A DNA stretch of 64,000 nt, from the NCBI RefSeq assembly GCF_000478275.1, contig NZ_ASJB01000099.1, forward strand, positions 204,739 through 268,738, in the 5' to 3' direction. Position numbers and translations under genes: made by a program. Shown here one piece after another: positions 34,464-43,574 of this stretch; position 1 is the stretch's first letter; each line of letters starts with the position of its first letter. The notes under the pieces are model-generated. The model had not been told where the DNA came from, ran no database searches, and saw nothing but the letters and a program-made list of their open reading frames with translations. The DNA is from Amycolatopsis orientalis DSM 40040 = KCTC 9412 (lineage in GTDB: Bacteria; Actinomycetota; Actinomycetes; Mycobacteriales; Pseudonocardiaceae).

Positions 34464-36235
34464 CACTCCTGGTACTCGGCGTTGAACGCGTGGGGCGTGT
34501 GGTACTTCGTGATCTCCTTGCCCGCTCCCACCGACATGTGAACCCCACACGGCAGACACGGATCGAAGCTGCGCACCGCGCGCATGATGTCGATACCCTT
34601 GAAGTTCTCCGGCGGGTTCTCCTCGAAGATCGGGGTGTTCTGCACAGCGTCCTCGTACGGGCCAGGGGTGCCGTAGGTATCACGCACGCTTCCGTTCCAC
34701 GGTGTCGGCGGATACGGGTGATAGTTGGCGATCTTGCCGCCCTTGATGACCATGTGGTGCGAGAGCGCGCCGCGCACGGCTTCGGTGAACCCGCAGCTGG
34801 CGGCCTCATCGGGGACGGTGAACTTCTCCCAGGTACTGGTGTTCCCGCCCCGGATCTCCGCCAGCGCCTTCTCCGCGAAATGCAGGGCCATGCCCGCGGC
34901 GTAGGCCTGGAAATAGCTTCGCGCGCGGTTGCGCTCCAGCGCGTTGCTCCATTGTGGAATCTTCCATTCGAAGCTCACCGCGGGCTTGAGCGCCGTCCGC
35001 GGCAGGTCGATCCGCACGCTGTGCCCGGTCGACTTGACGTAGTCGGTGTCGACCAGTCCGGCGAGGGCGGTCACCCACAGTCTCGCGAGCGGTCCGCCGC
35101 CGGTGTCCAGCGCCAGGTGATCGGTGCCGTCGAACCACCGCGGCGACATGGTCCACGAATACTTGTCGTCGAAGTCGCGCTTGGCCGGCCGCGGAATGGT
35201 GTGCTGGTTCCACGGATGGCGCCGGTCGACCGGATTGCCGAGCGGATCGCGCCGCACGAACATCTCCCGGTCCTCCCAGTCCTCGTAGAACGAGTGACCG
35301 AGCAGGATACGGATGCCGAGGTTGATGTCGACCAGACTGGTGGTGACGAGCTTGCCGTCCACCACGACGCCCGGCGTGACGAACATCTTACGGCCCCAGT
35401 GCTCCATGTTCTCGTAGGTGAAGTCGCAGTGGGCGGGATCGTTGAGGCTGCCCCAGCAACCGAGGAGGACGCGCCGCCTGCCGACCTGTTCGTAGCCGGG
35501 CAAGGCCTCGTAGAAGAAGTCGAACAGGTCGTCGTGCATCGGCACGACCTTCTTCATGAACTCGACATAGCGCATCAAGCGGGTCAGGTAGTCGGTGAAC
35601 AGCTGCACCGTCGCCACCGTGCCGACCCCGCCGGGGTACAACGTGGACGGGTGAACATGCCGCCCCTCCATCAGGCAGAACATCTCCCTGGTGTACCGGG
35701 AGACATGCAATGCCTCCCGGTAGAACTCGCCCTGCAGAGGATTCAGCGATCGCATGATGTCACCGATGGTGCGCATCCCGTGCTCCGCGGCGTGCGGGGA
35801 TTCGGTGCGGTTGGCCAGTTCCAGTACCCCGGGGTTGGTCTCGGCGACCATCCGCTCGCAGTAGTCCACGCCGACCAGGTTCTCCTGGAAGATGTTGTGG
35901 TCGAACATGTACTCGGCGGCCTCGCCGAGGTTGATGATCCATTCGGCGAGATGCGGCGGGCGCACGCCGTAGGCCATGTTCTGGGTGTAGACCGAGCAGG
36001 TGGCGTGGTTGTCGCCGCATATCCCGCAGATCCTGCTGGTGATGAAGTGCGCGTCGCGCGGATCCTTGCCCTTCATGAAGATGCTGTAACCCCGGAAGAT
36101 CGACGAAGTGCTGTGACACTCGACGACCTCCTTCTTGGCGAAGTCGATCTTCGTGTAGATGCCGAGGCTGCCGACGATCCGGGTGATCGGATCCCACGCC
36201 ATCTCCACCAAGCCGGGGTTCCGCGTGTCTGTCAT
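34463..36235 (-). CDS. hhyL: [NiFe] hydrogenase large subunit, group 1h
   Basis: 590 residues. The L1 motif RICGICGDNHATC gives Cys70, Cys73, His77 and Cys80. The C-terminal L2 motif DPCLPCGVH gives Cys560 and Cys563, with cleavage expected after His566 to remove a 24-residue tail. All four nickel-binding cysteines are therefore present. Sequence style and the following NifU/DUF5947/DUF6084 genes place it in the high-affinity actinobacterial (1h, formerly group 5) class, which oxidises atmospheric H2 during starvation. It starts 19 bases after hhyS. Confidence 0.95.
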   Translation of the reverse strand: MTDTRNPGLVEMAWDPITRIVGSLGIYTKIDFAKKEVVECHSTSSIFRGYSIFMKGKDPRDAHFITSRICGICGDNHATCSVYTQNMAYGVRPPHLAEWIINLGEAAEYMFDHNIFQENLVGVDYCERMVAETNPGVLELANRTESPHAAEHGMRTIGDIMRSLNPLQGEFYREALHVSRYTREMFCLMEGRHVHPSTLYPGGVGTVATVQLFTDYLTRLMRYVEFMKKVVPMHDDLFDFFYEALPGYEQVGRRRVLLGCWGSLNDPAHCDFTYENMEHWGRKMFVTPGVVVDGKLVTTSLVDINLGIRILLGHSFYEDWEDREMFVRRDPLGNPVDRRHPWNQHTIPRPAKRDFDDKYSWTMSPRWFDGTDHLALDTGGGPLARLWVTALAGLVDTDYVKSTGHSVRIDLPRTALKPAVSFEWKIPQWSNALERNRARSYFQAYAAGMALHFAEKALAEIRGGNTSTWEKFTVPDEAASCGFTEAVRGALSHHMVIKGGKIANYHPYPPTPWNGSVRDTYGTPGPYEDAVQNTPIFEENPPENFKGIDIMRAVRSFDPCLPCGVHMSVGAGKEITKYHTPHAFNAEYQE

Positions 36236-36254
36236 CGATGGATCCTCGCTCCGT

Positions 36255-37331
<1,077 letters not shown>

Positions 37332-37626
37332 CGATGACTACCTCCTAGAGAGCGGTTCGAACCGCAATCGAAATGAACGAGCACACGGCGGGATCGGTGA
37401 AAGATCGACCTGTCTGCTCGCGAAACGGTGAAGAAGACGACCTTCGAAAGATCGGCGCTTCCGGTTTCCGGCCAGCATCACGGTAGACCTCGTCCGTGTG
37501 CGGCGGCAAGGACACCCGGCACCTGGACGGGATACATAATCATGTACTCCGGTTGCCCGCTCCACCTTGGGGCGCGTAGATGTACACCTGTACGCTGGTC
37601 GGACTCGGCAGACGGGCGGGGTTCAC
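37332..37626. promoter_or_regulatory. Divergent control region of the hydrogenase operons
   Basis: About 300 bases between the hhyS start and the HTH regulator start, AT-richer than the genes. TGTAC occurs three times (37543, 37581, 37589), the last two forming TGTACACCTGTAC, a plausible regulator site. TACATAAT at 37533-37540 could be a -10 element. No gene is seen. Confidence 0.5.
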
Positions 37627-38184
37627 GTGGGAGTTTCGGATTTCTCAGAACTGAAGACGCCCATTGAGCTACTTCCTGTCGTCGTCCTTTCCAAGATCTT
37701 TCCGGCCCGCCCGTCGTCGATTCCGGACATCCGTGAATTTGTCCGGCATTCCCTGGCGGAGTCGCCACTCACCGACGAAGACAACCGCGAGGTGAGCCAG
37801 ACTGTCTTCCGGGCACTGCTCGACGCGGCCGGCCCGACCGGGACGATCCAGATCTCGTTCCGGATCTTCCCGGAACACGTCGAGGTCGACGTCCTGCATT
37901 CGCATTCCGGGCAACCGGGCGAGCCCACTCTCGCGCAGGTGGCCGAACTGGAGGCCACGATGCCGCCACCGCAGGCCCAGTCGGCGCATCCCGGGCAGGC
38001 GGCGACCTTTTCCGAGTGGATGGCCGACGTGCTGCGACGGGAAGGACTCACGCAGGAGGCGGCGGCCAGGCAGCTCGGCGTTTCGGTGAAGACCGTCGGG
38101 CGATGGGTGGGTGGCGAGACCGAGCCGAGGATGCGTGACCTGCGCCGCCTGCAAGAACGTTTCGGCCAGCCACCACTGACCTGA
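37627..38184 (+). CDS. HTH regulator of the hydrogenase locus
   Basis: 185 residues from GTG 37627. The N-terminal 100 residues form a domain I do not recognise, with IELLPVVVLSKIFPARPSSIPD and a strand pair TIQISFRIFPEHVEVDVLHS. The C-terminal part is an XRE-type helix-turn-helix, LRREGLTQEAAARQLGVSVKTVGRWVGGETEP. It is divergent from hhyS and upstream of the hyp chain, so it is the natural local regulator. What it senses (H2, nutrient state or a metabolite) is unknown. Confidence 0.78.
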   Translation: MGVSDFSELKTPIELLPVVVLSKIFPARPSSIPDIREFVRHSLAESPLTDEDNREVSQTVFRALLDAAGPTGTIQISFRIFPEHVEVDVLHSHSGQPGEPTLAQVAELEATMPPPQAQSAHPGQAATFSEWMADVLRREGLTQEAAARQLGVSVKTVGRWVGGETEPRMRDLRRLQERFGQPPLT

Positions 38185-38541
38185 TCCGGCGATCGAAAGA
38201 ACCCCATCCGGGGACTCCTGTCACCGAAATGCACGATTGACGGGTCAGCGAAGCCGGCGAACACTGATGCCTCGTTCCTGCCGGACAAAGGTGTCCGAAG
38301 CAATTCGATGACGCAAGGACCCCGCGCACGAACGTCGGCCCGCGCGGGATTATCCGAGTGCGAAGTTTGTAGCGCGTCTTCAACGACACGATGACCGGGC
38401 GCTCGGCGCCATCGAGGACGACAGGGGCACACAGCTGCCCGGAAAGAATGGATCTTCGGCGCGAAGCACACTTTGATCAACGGTGAATTCCACACCACGC
38501 ATGCCCGACTGTCTGTCCTAAACCCCATAAGGAATCCGATC
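38185..38541. other. Intergenic region carrying the hyp-operon promoter
   Basis: About 350 bases without a recognisable gene between the HTH regulator and the first SIS gene. An in-frame upstream extension of the SIS gene is open but starts with TTG and lacks a ribosome binding site. A promoter for the following eleven-gene unit should be here. No strong palindrome stands out. Confidence 0.45.
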
Positions 38542-39168
38542 GTGACAGAATTGTCGCGTTCCGGCGATGCCAATGTTCTCGACGCATTGGTCGATCGTCG
38601 TATCCGACCCTTGCATGACCTTGCCGAACACGCCGGCGACATCGCCCGCGCCTGCCACAGCATGGCGACCCGGTTCCGGCGAGGGGGAAAACTCCTGGTA
38701 TTCGGCAACGGTGGCCCGAGTACTGATGCCCAGCATGTCGCGGTCGAGTTCGTACACCCGGTCATAGTCGGGAAACGGGCCCTACCCGCCCTTTCCCTGA
38801 CGTCGGACGTCGCCACACTCACCGGGATCGCCAACCGGGAAGGGCTGGCCGAGGCCTTCGCCCACCAGATCCGTTTCCTGTCCGAACCGCGAGACATCGC
38901 GCTCGGCCTGTCCACCGACGGCGACTGCGTCAACGTGCTGCGCGGACTCGAAAAGGCGCGCGACCTCGGCATGCTGACCGTCGCGCTGACCGGTGGCCAC
39001 GGTGGCGCCATCGCCGCCCGCGGCGCCGCCGACCATGTGCTGATCGCCGCGTCGGCGGATCCCAGGGTGGTCAAAGAGGTACACGTGACGATGTACCACA
39101 TTCTCTGGGAGCTGGTTCACGTCTTCTTCGAACATCCTGGGGCGCTGGAGAGGGACACGACTGCATGA
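38542..39168 (+). CDS. SIS-domain protein 1 (GmhA-like)
   Basis: 208 residues from GTG 38542, with AAGGA nine bases upstream. It aligns over its length with sedoheptulose-7-phosphate isomerase GmhA. The catalytic Glu65 and His180 of GmhA are kept as Glu69 (QHVAVEF) and His186 (MYHILWE). The phosphate-gripping positions are altered: GNGGS has become GNGGP (Pro59) and STSGNS has become STDGDC (124-129). It starts a chain of five genes each overlapping the next by four bases and is co-translated with a HypC-like protein and SIS protein 2. A role in hydrogenase maturation is implied by position; the reaction is unknown. Confidence 0.85.
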   Translation: MTELSRSGDANVLDALVDRRIRPLHDLAEHAGDIARACHSMATRFRRGGKLLVFGNGGPSTDAQHVAVEFVHPVIVGKRALPALSLTSDVATLTGIANREGLAEAFAHQIRFLSEPRDIALGLSTDGDCVNVLRGLEKARDLGMLTVALTGGHGGAIAARGAADHVLIAASADPRVVKEVHVTMYHILWELVHVFFEHPGALERDTTA

Positions 39169-39386
39169 AGATTCCTGAATGTCGTGACGACGTCTGCCTG
39201 ACCTGCTCCGACTCCGCGGTCTCCGTCGCCGTTCTCCGCCTGCTGGACGATCGGTTCGCCATCGTGCGCACGGCATCCGGCGGCGAAGACCGAGTGAGCG
39301 TCGCGCTGGTCACCGCTCAGGTCGGCGACACCATCCTGGTGCACGCCGGCGAAGCCATCGCGGTCGTGGGGGCGGGCGGCAGATGA
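39165..39386 (+). CDS. HypC-like small protein
   Basis: 73 residues from ATG 39165, overlapping both neighbours by four bases. The beta-barrel pattern VAVLRLLDDRFAIVRTASGGEDRVSVALVTAQVGDTILVHAGEAIAVV matches HypC/HupF proteins. The usual N-terminal MCxGxP is missing; instead it has MKIPECRDDVCLTCSD with Cys6, Cys11 and Cys14. Classical HypC uses its Cys2 to carry the Fe(CN)2CO unit with HypD. A true hypC lies further downstream, so this one is specialised, perhaps for partnership with the two SIS proteins. Confidence 0.82.
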   Translation: MKIPECRDDVCLTCSDSAVSVAVLRLLDDRFAIVRTASGGEDRVSVALVTAQVGDTILVHAGEAIAVVGAGGR

Positions 39387-40084
39387 ACGGGACCGACGAC
39401 ACCTACTCGCCGCCCGCCGAGGATGTCCGCTCGCTCTATCCGTTCCTCTACCGGGATCCATCCGACGTCGACTCCGTACTGGAACAGGCCCGTCAGTCCA
39501 TAGTGGACAAGGCACGGCTGATCATCGAACTGCGGGAGTCCGTATTCGCCCGGAACGGGGGACGGATGCTGGAATGCGCCGAAGCGATGGCGCGCCGCTT
39601 CACCGACGGCGGACGGCTGCTGGCGTTCGGCAACGGTGGCAGCTCGACCGACGCGCAGGACCTGGCCAGTCTCTTCCTCAGTCCGGCGGACGGACCCGGC
39701 GGCGCCTCGCCTGCCCTGCCCGCCTTCGGCCTGACCAACGATATCGCGGTGATCACCGCGCTGAGCAACGACATCGGCTTCGATGTGGTGTTCGCCCGGC
39801 AGATCGCCGCCTTCGCGAAGTCGTGCGACATCGCGGTCGGCCTGTCCACCAGCGGTAACTCCGCCAACCTGCTACAGGGCTTCGACGAAGCAGGCAAACG
39901 AGGCCTGCTCACGGTCGGGATCACCGGCTACGACGGCGGCAAGATGGCCGAGCTGGACAGCATCGACTACCTGTTCGTGGTCCCGTCTCCGTCGGTGCAC
40001 CGCGTCCAAGAAGCGCAGACCACGCTCTACCACGCGTTGTGGGAACTGGTCGTCGACAACCTCGCGAAGCGGGTGAGACCGTGA
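39383..40084 (+). CDS. SIS-domain protein 2 (GmhA-like, catalytic Glu lost)
   Basis: 233 residues from ATG 39383. It aligns with GmhA and with SIS protein 1. The phosphate-binding elements are intact: GNGGS with Ser87 and STSGNS at 155-160. His217 (LYHALWE) is kept, but the position of GmhA Glu65 is Leu97 (AQDLASLF). This is the reverse of what SIS protein 1 has lost. GmhA active sites form at subunit contacts, so a mixed oligomer of both proteins could rebuild a complete site. Its stop overlaps the GTG of the next gene. Confidence 0.85.
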   Translation: MNGTDDTYSPPAEDVRSLYPFLYRDPSDVDSVLEQARQSIVDKARLIIELRESVFARNGGRMLECAEAMARRFTDGGRLLAFGNGGSSTDAQDLASLFLSPADGPGGASPALPAFGLTNDIAVITALSNDIGFDVVFARQIAAFAKSCDIAVGLSTSGNSANLLQGFDEAGKRGLLTVGITGYDGGKMAELDSIDYLFVVPSPSVHRVQEAQTTLYHALWELVVDNLAKRVRP

Positions 40085-41427
40085 CGAACGCTCTGCACCG
40101 GGCCAAGGCCGTTGCCGACGCCGTGCTCTACGAAGGCTATCTGCTGTACCCGTATCGGGCGTCTGCCGCGAAGAACAAGGCGCGCTGGCAATGGGGTGTG
40201 CTGGTCCCGGCGGCCTACGCGGCCGCGGGGACCGGCGAGCATCACTGGTCGCAAGCGGAACTGATCGCCGAGCCACCGGACGATGGAGTTCTCCAGGTGC
40301 GGCTCCGGTTTCTTCAGGTGCAGAAACGCGTGGTCGAGGTGGCCGGTGCGGCGGTTCCGGCGCTGACCGTCGACGGCACCGAATACCTCACCTGGGAGGA
40401 GTCCGTCGAGCGCGAGATCGCGGCCACCATTCCCTTCTCCGCCCTGGGTAAGGGAACCAGCGTCCCATTCCACGTCGATGGTGGCGAGGACGTCGAGCCG
40501 ATCATCGGCGCCGACGCGCGGCTGGTACGCCGTCGTGCCGGCCTGCACGGTGAACTGCTGCTCCGCGGTGACGCGTTGCCGGGGCCGTTCGGCGGCGTGA
40601 AACTGCGGGTACGGGTATGCAACAAGTCCCTGTGGGATGAGCCGGGAGCGACCCGGGAGCAGGCGCTGGCCCATTCGATGATCGCCACGCACACGCTGCT
40701 CTCCGTCCCGGGTGGCGCTTTCCTCTCGCTGATCGACCCGCCGCGATGGGCTTCGGTGGTCGCCGAGGAGTGCGTCAACGAACGCACCTGGCCGGTCCTG
40801 GTCGGAGCACCCGGCCGGTGCGACACCGTTCTGTGTTCTCCGATCATCCTCTACGACCACCCGGAAATCGCCGAGGAGAGCCAAGGCCCGCTGTACGACG
40901 GCCTGGAGATCGACGAGATCCTGACCCTGCGCACGATGACACTGACCGATGAGGAGAAGCGTCAGGCACGCGCCACCGACACCCGGGCGGCGGAACTCAT
41001 CGACCGGGTCGAGAACATGCCCCCGGAACTGCTGGAGCGACTGCACGGCACGATCCGCTACCTGCGCGCCGCCACCGGTGAGGCGGAGGAACCGAGTGAC
41101 GTCACCGCGCGGCCGGAAGCGCCGTGGTGGGATCCGGAAGCGGACGCGTCGCTGTCGCCGGAAACCGACACCGTGAACGTCGGCGGCGTCGCGATCGGCA
41201 AAGGCAGCCGGGTACGCCTGCGGCCTGCCAAGCGGGCCGACGCGCACGACATGTTCCTGGCCGGGCGGGCAGCGGTCGTGCAGGCGGTGTTGCTCGACGT
41301 CGACGGCGTATGGCATGTCGCGGTCACCCTCGAAGACGACCTCGGCTCGGAGTTCTACGCCCAGCATGGCCGGTACCGCTATTTCGGCACCGACGAGATC
41401 GAGCCGATGACCGTGGACGAGTCGTGA
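40081..41427 (+). CDS. Unknown hydrogenase-cluster protein (448 residues)
   Basis: Read from GTG 40081, overlapping the SIS 2 stop by four bases and overlapped likewise by the protease gene. I do not recognise a family name. About 290 residues of mixed fold begin ALHRAKAVADAVLYEGYLLYPYR. A helical linker (LTDEEKRQARATDTRAAELIDRVENMP) follows. The C-terminal domain of about 80 residues is beta-rich (VGGVAIGKGSRVRLRPAKRADAHDMFLAGRAAVVQ). No membrane helix or cysteine cluster. Its place in the coupled chain argues for a dedicated maturation or assembly role in group 1h hydrogenase. Confidence 0.78.
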   Translation: MTNALHRAKAVADAVLYEGYLLYPYRASAAKNKARWQWGVLVPAAYAAAGTGEHHWSQAELIAEPPDDGVLQVRLRFLQVQKRVVEVAGAAVPALTVDGTEYLTWEESVEREIAATIPFSALGKGTSVPFHVDGGEDVEPIIGADARLVRRRAGLHGELLLRGDALPGPFGGVKLRVRVCNKSLWDEPGATREQALAHSMIATHTLLSVPGGAFLSLIDPPRWASVVAEECVNERTWPVLVGAPGRCDTVLCSPIILYDHPEIAEESQGPLYDGLEIDEILTLRTMTLTDEEKRQARATDTRAAELIDRVENMPPELLERLHGTIRYLRAATGEAEEPSDVTARPEAPWWDPEADASLSPETDTVNVGGVAIGKGSRVRLRPAKRADAHDMFLAGRAAVVQAVLLDVDGVWHVAVTLEDDLGSEFYAQHGRYRYFGTDEIEPMTVDES

Positions 41428-41969
41428 CTCCCCGGGTGCTGATCGCCGGCATCGGCAACATATTCCTCGGCGACGACGGTTTCGGTGTCGAGGTTGCCCG
41501 TCGGTTGTCCGCAGAGGTCTTCCCCGGCCGGGTCCGGGTGGCCGACTACGGCATTCGCGGGATGCATCTGGCCTATGACCTGGTCTCCGGGGAGTACGAC
41601 CTGACAGTGATGGTGGATGCCACCCAACGGGGCGACGCTCCCGGCACGGTCTACGTCGTCGAACTGGATCCGCCGGACGGGCCGCCCCGGCCGACGGCCG
41701 AAGCGCTCGACGCGCATGGGATGCAGCCCGACGTCGTGCTGAACCTGGTCGCTCTGCTCGGCGGGAACCCAGGCCGGGTGCTCCTCGTCGGCTGCGAGCC
41801 GGCGGTGCTCGACCATCGCATGGAACTCAGCCCTCCGGTGGTGGCGGCGGTGGACACGGCCGTGGGCGCGGTCGCCGACATCATCGGCGCATGCCAGTCA
41901 CCTGACCAGACCGTCACGATCGGAAGGAATCGGGTGCCGGTATGTGCCTTGGTATCCCCGGCGAGGTGA
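41424..41969 (+). CDS. Hydrogenase maturation endopeptidase (HyaD/HycI family)
   Basis: 181 residues from GTG 41424. The signature GIGNIFLGDDGFGVEVARRL at the start, VMVDATQRGDAPGTVYVVE, and DAHGMQPDVVLNL with the conserved His belong to the M52 proteases. These bind nickel in the immature large subunit and cleave its C-terminal tail. The substrate should be HhyL, cut after His566. It overlaps hypC by 28 bases and the upstream unknown gene by four, so it is tightly coupled. Confidence 0.92.
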   Translation: MTPRVLIAGIGNIFLGDDGFGVEVARRLSAEVFPGRVRVADYGIRGMHLAYDLVSGEYDLTVMVDATQRGDAPGTVYVVELDPPDGPPRPTAEALDAHGMQPDVVLNLVALLGGNPGRVLLVGCEPAVLDHRMELSPPVVAAVDTAVGAVADIIGACQSPDQTVTIGRNRVPVCALVSPAR

Positions 41970-42214
41970 TCGAGCTCCTCACCGACCGCCCTGATCTGGC
42001 GAAGGTCGATGTGGGCGGGGTCAAACGGGCCATCAACATCGCTCTGGTCGCCGAGGAGGGGATCGGGCCGGGCGACTGGGTGCTGATCCATGTCGGCTTC
42101 GCCCTGTCCAAGATCGACGAAGCGGAAGCGAAAGCGGCGATGGACTTCCTCGAGAGCATCGGAAAAGCCTATGACGACGAGATCGCGGCCCTGCGCGATT
42201 CGCGGATCATCTAG
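41942..42214 (+). CDS. hypC: Hydrogenase assembly chaperone HypC
   Basis: 90 residues with the canonical MCLGIPGEVIEL start; Cys2 carries the Fe(CN)2CO unit together with HypD. The body VDVGGVKRAINIALV and PGDWVLIHVGFALSKIDEAEA is typical. Its TAG stop is formed by the CTAG target of the second 160-bp element, which separates it from hypD. Confidence 0.95.
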   Translation: MCLGIPGEVIELLTDRPDLAKVDVGGVKRAINIALVAEEGIGPGDWVLIHVGFALSKIDEAEAKAAMDFLESIGKAYDDEIAALRDSRII

Positions 42215-42378
42215 GCCGTGTCCTGCAAGTCGTGTTCGCGGTCTCCGCGCCCAGGTGATCCCTGACGGCACGGGCGGACGCGGCCGAGTACGACCCGGTA
42301 CGAGGCCGATCCGCTCGCACCGTCAGGAACCACCTGGATCACGAAGCCCATCGAACAGACTTACAGGACACGGCCTAG
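42211..42378. mobile_element. MITE-like 160-bp foldback element, copy 2
   Basis: Between CTAG (42211-42214) and CTAG (42375-42378) lies a 160-base unit with terminal inverted repeats GCCGTGTCCTGCAAGT / ACTTACAGGACACGGC, one mismatch. The perfect target duplication and intact ends suggest this copy is younger than that at 27120-27287. The inner halves also pair (around CCTGACGG ... CCGTCAGG), so transcripts through it can fold into a long hairpin. It sits between hypC and hypD. The right CTAG runs into the hypD ribosome binding site (AGGAG, 42377-42381). Confidence 0.85.
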
Positions 42379-42389
42379 GAGCTGAAAGC

Positions 42390-43574
42390 ATGCGTTTCGT
42401 CGACGAGTTCCGCGACGCCGAGAAGGCCAAGGTTCTCTCCGCGAAGATCGCCGGCCTGTGCGAGCCCGGCCGCGAGTACAAGTTCATGGAGGTCTGCGGC
42501 GGTCATACGCACACGATTTACAAGCACGGCCTCGAGGATTACCTCCCGGAGGCCATCACCCTGGTGCACGGCCCTGGCTGCCCGGTCTGTGTCATCCCGA
42601 TGGGCCGGATCGACGACGCGATCCACATCGCCCGGCGTCCGGAGGTGCTCATGACTTCGTTCGGCGACATGATGCGGGTGCCCGGCAGCGGCGGGAACTT
42701 CTTCGACTCCAACGCCGAAGACACCGACATCCGGATGGTCTACTCGCCGCTGGACTCGCTCAAGATCGCCAGGCAGAACCCGGACCGGCAGGTCGTGTTC
42801 ATGGCGATCGGCTTCGAGACGACCACACCGTCCACCGCGATGACGATCCTGCGAGCGGCCGAAGAGGGCATCGAGAACTTCTCGGTCTTCTGCAACCACA
42901 TCACCATCATCCCCGCCATCAAGGCCATCCTCGACTCCCCGGACCTGCGTCTCGACGGCTTCATCGGGCCGGGGCACGTTTCGACGGTGATCGGCTGTCG
43001 CCCGTACGAATTCATCGCGGGAGGTTACGGGAAGCCCCTTGTGGTGGCCGGATTCGAGCCGCTCGACATCCTGCGGTCGATCCACATGCTGATGGTGCAG
43101 CTGAAGGAGGACCGCTCGGAAGTGGAGAACCAGTACTCGCGTGTCGTGCCGTGGGAGGGCAACCTCAAGGCGTTGCGGGTGATCGGCGAGACCATGGAGC
43201 TGCGCCCGTACTTCGAATGGCGCGGGCTCGGCTTCATTTCTCACTCGGCACTGCGATTGCGCGAGCAGTACGCGTCCTTCGACGCCGAGGTGAAGTACGA
43301 CGTGCCGGGTGTCCGGGTCGCGGATCCGAAGGCGTGCCAATGCGGCGAGGTACTGAAGGGTGTGCTGAAACCATGGGAATGCAAGGTCTTCGGTACCGCG
43401 TGCACTCCGGAGACCCCGATCGGCACCTGCATGGTGTCACCGGAAGGCGCTTGCGCGGCCTACCACAACTTCGGCCGGTTCACCCGGACGAGGGTGCGAG
43501 AGGCGAGCATCGCCACCGTGGGTGAGCTCACCGCCTCGGCCCGCCGGACCACCGCCGAAGGCACCCTCCGATGA
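42390..43574 (+). CDS. hypD: Hydrogenase formation protein HypD
   Basis: 394 residues from ATG 42390, with AGGAG nine bases upstream. Key cysteines are in FMEVCGGHTHTIYKHG (Cys36) and GPGCPVCVIP (Cys64, Cys67). The C-terminal 4Fe-4S ligands lie in CQCGEVLKG, WECKVFGTAC and GACAAYHNFGR. HypD, with HypC, is the platform on which iron receives two CN and one CO. Longer open frames upstream run through the MITE and hypC and are rejected. It overlaps hypE by four bases. Confidence 0.95.
   Translation: MRFVDEFRDAEKAKVLSAKIAGLCEPGREYKFMEVCGGHTHTIYKHGLEDYLPEAITLVHGPGCPVCVIPMGRIDDAIHIARRPEVLMTSFGDMMRVPGSGGNFFDSNAEDTDIRMVYSPLDSLKIARQNPDRQVVFMAIGFETTTPSTAMTILRAAEEGIENFSVFCNHITIIPAIKAILDSPDLRLDGFIGPGHVSTVIGCRPYEFIAGGYGKPLVVAGFEPLDILRSIHMLMVQLKEDRSEVENQYSRVVPWEGNLKALRVIGETMELRPYFEWRGLGFISHSALRLREQYASFDAEVKYDVPGVRVADPKACQCGEVLKGVLKPWECKVFGTACTPETPIGTCMVSPEGACAAYHNFGRFTRTRVREASIATVGELTASARRTTAEGTLR

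Noticed and set aside
37428..37667. 79-residue frame in the hydrogenase control region
   Set aside because: Low-quality composition and overlap with promoter-like AT-rich DNA; no family.
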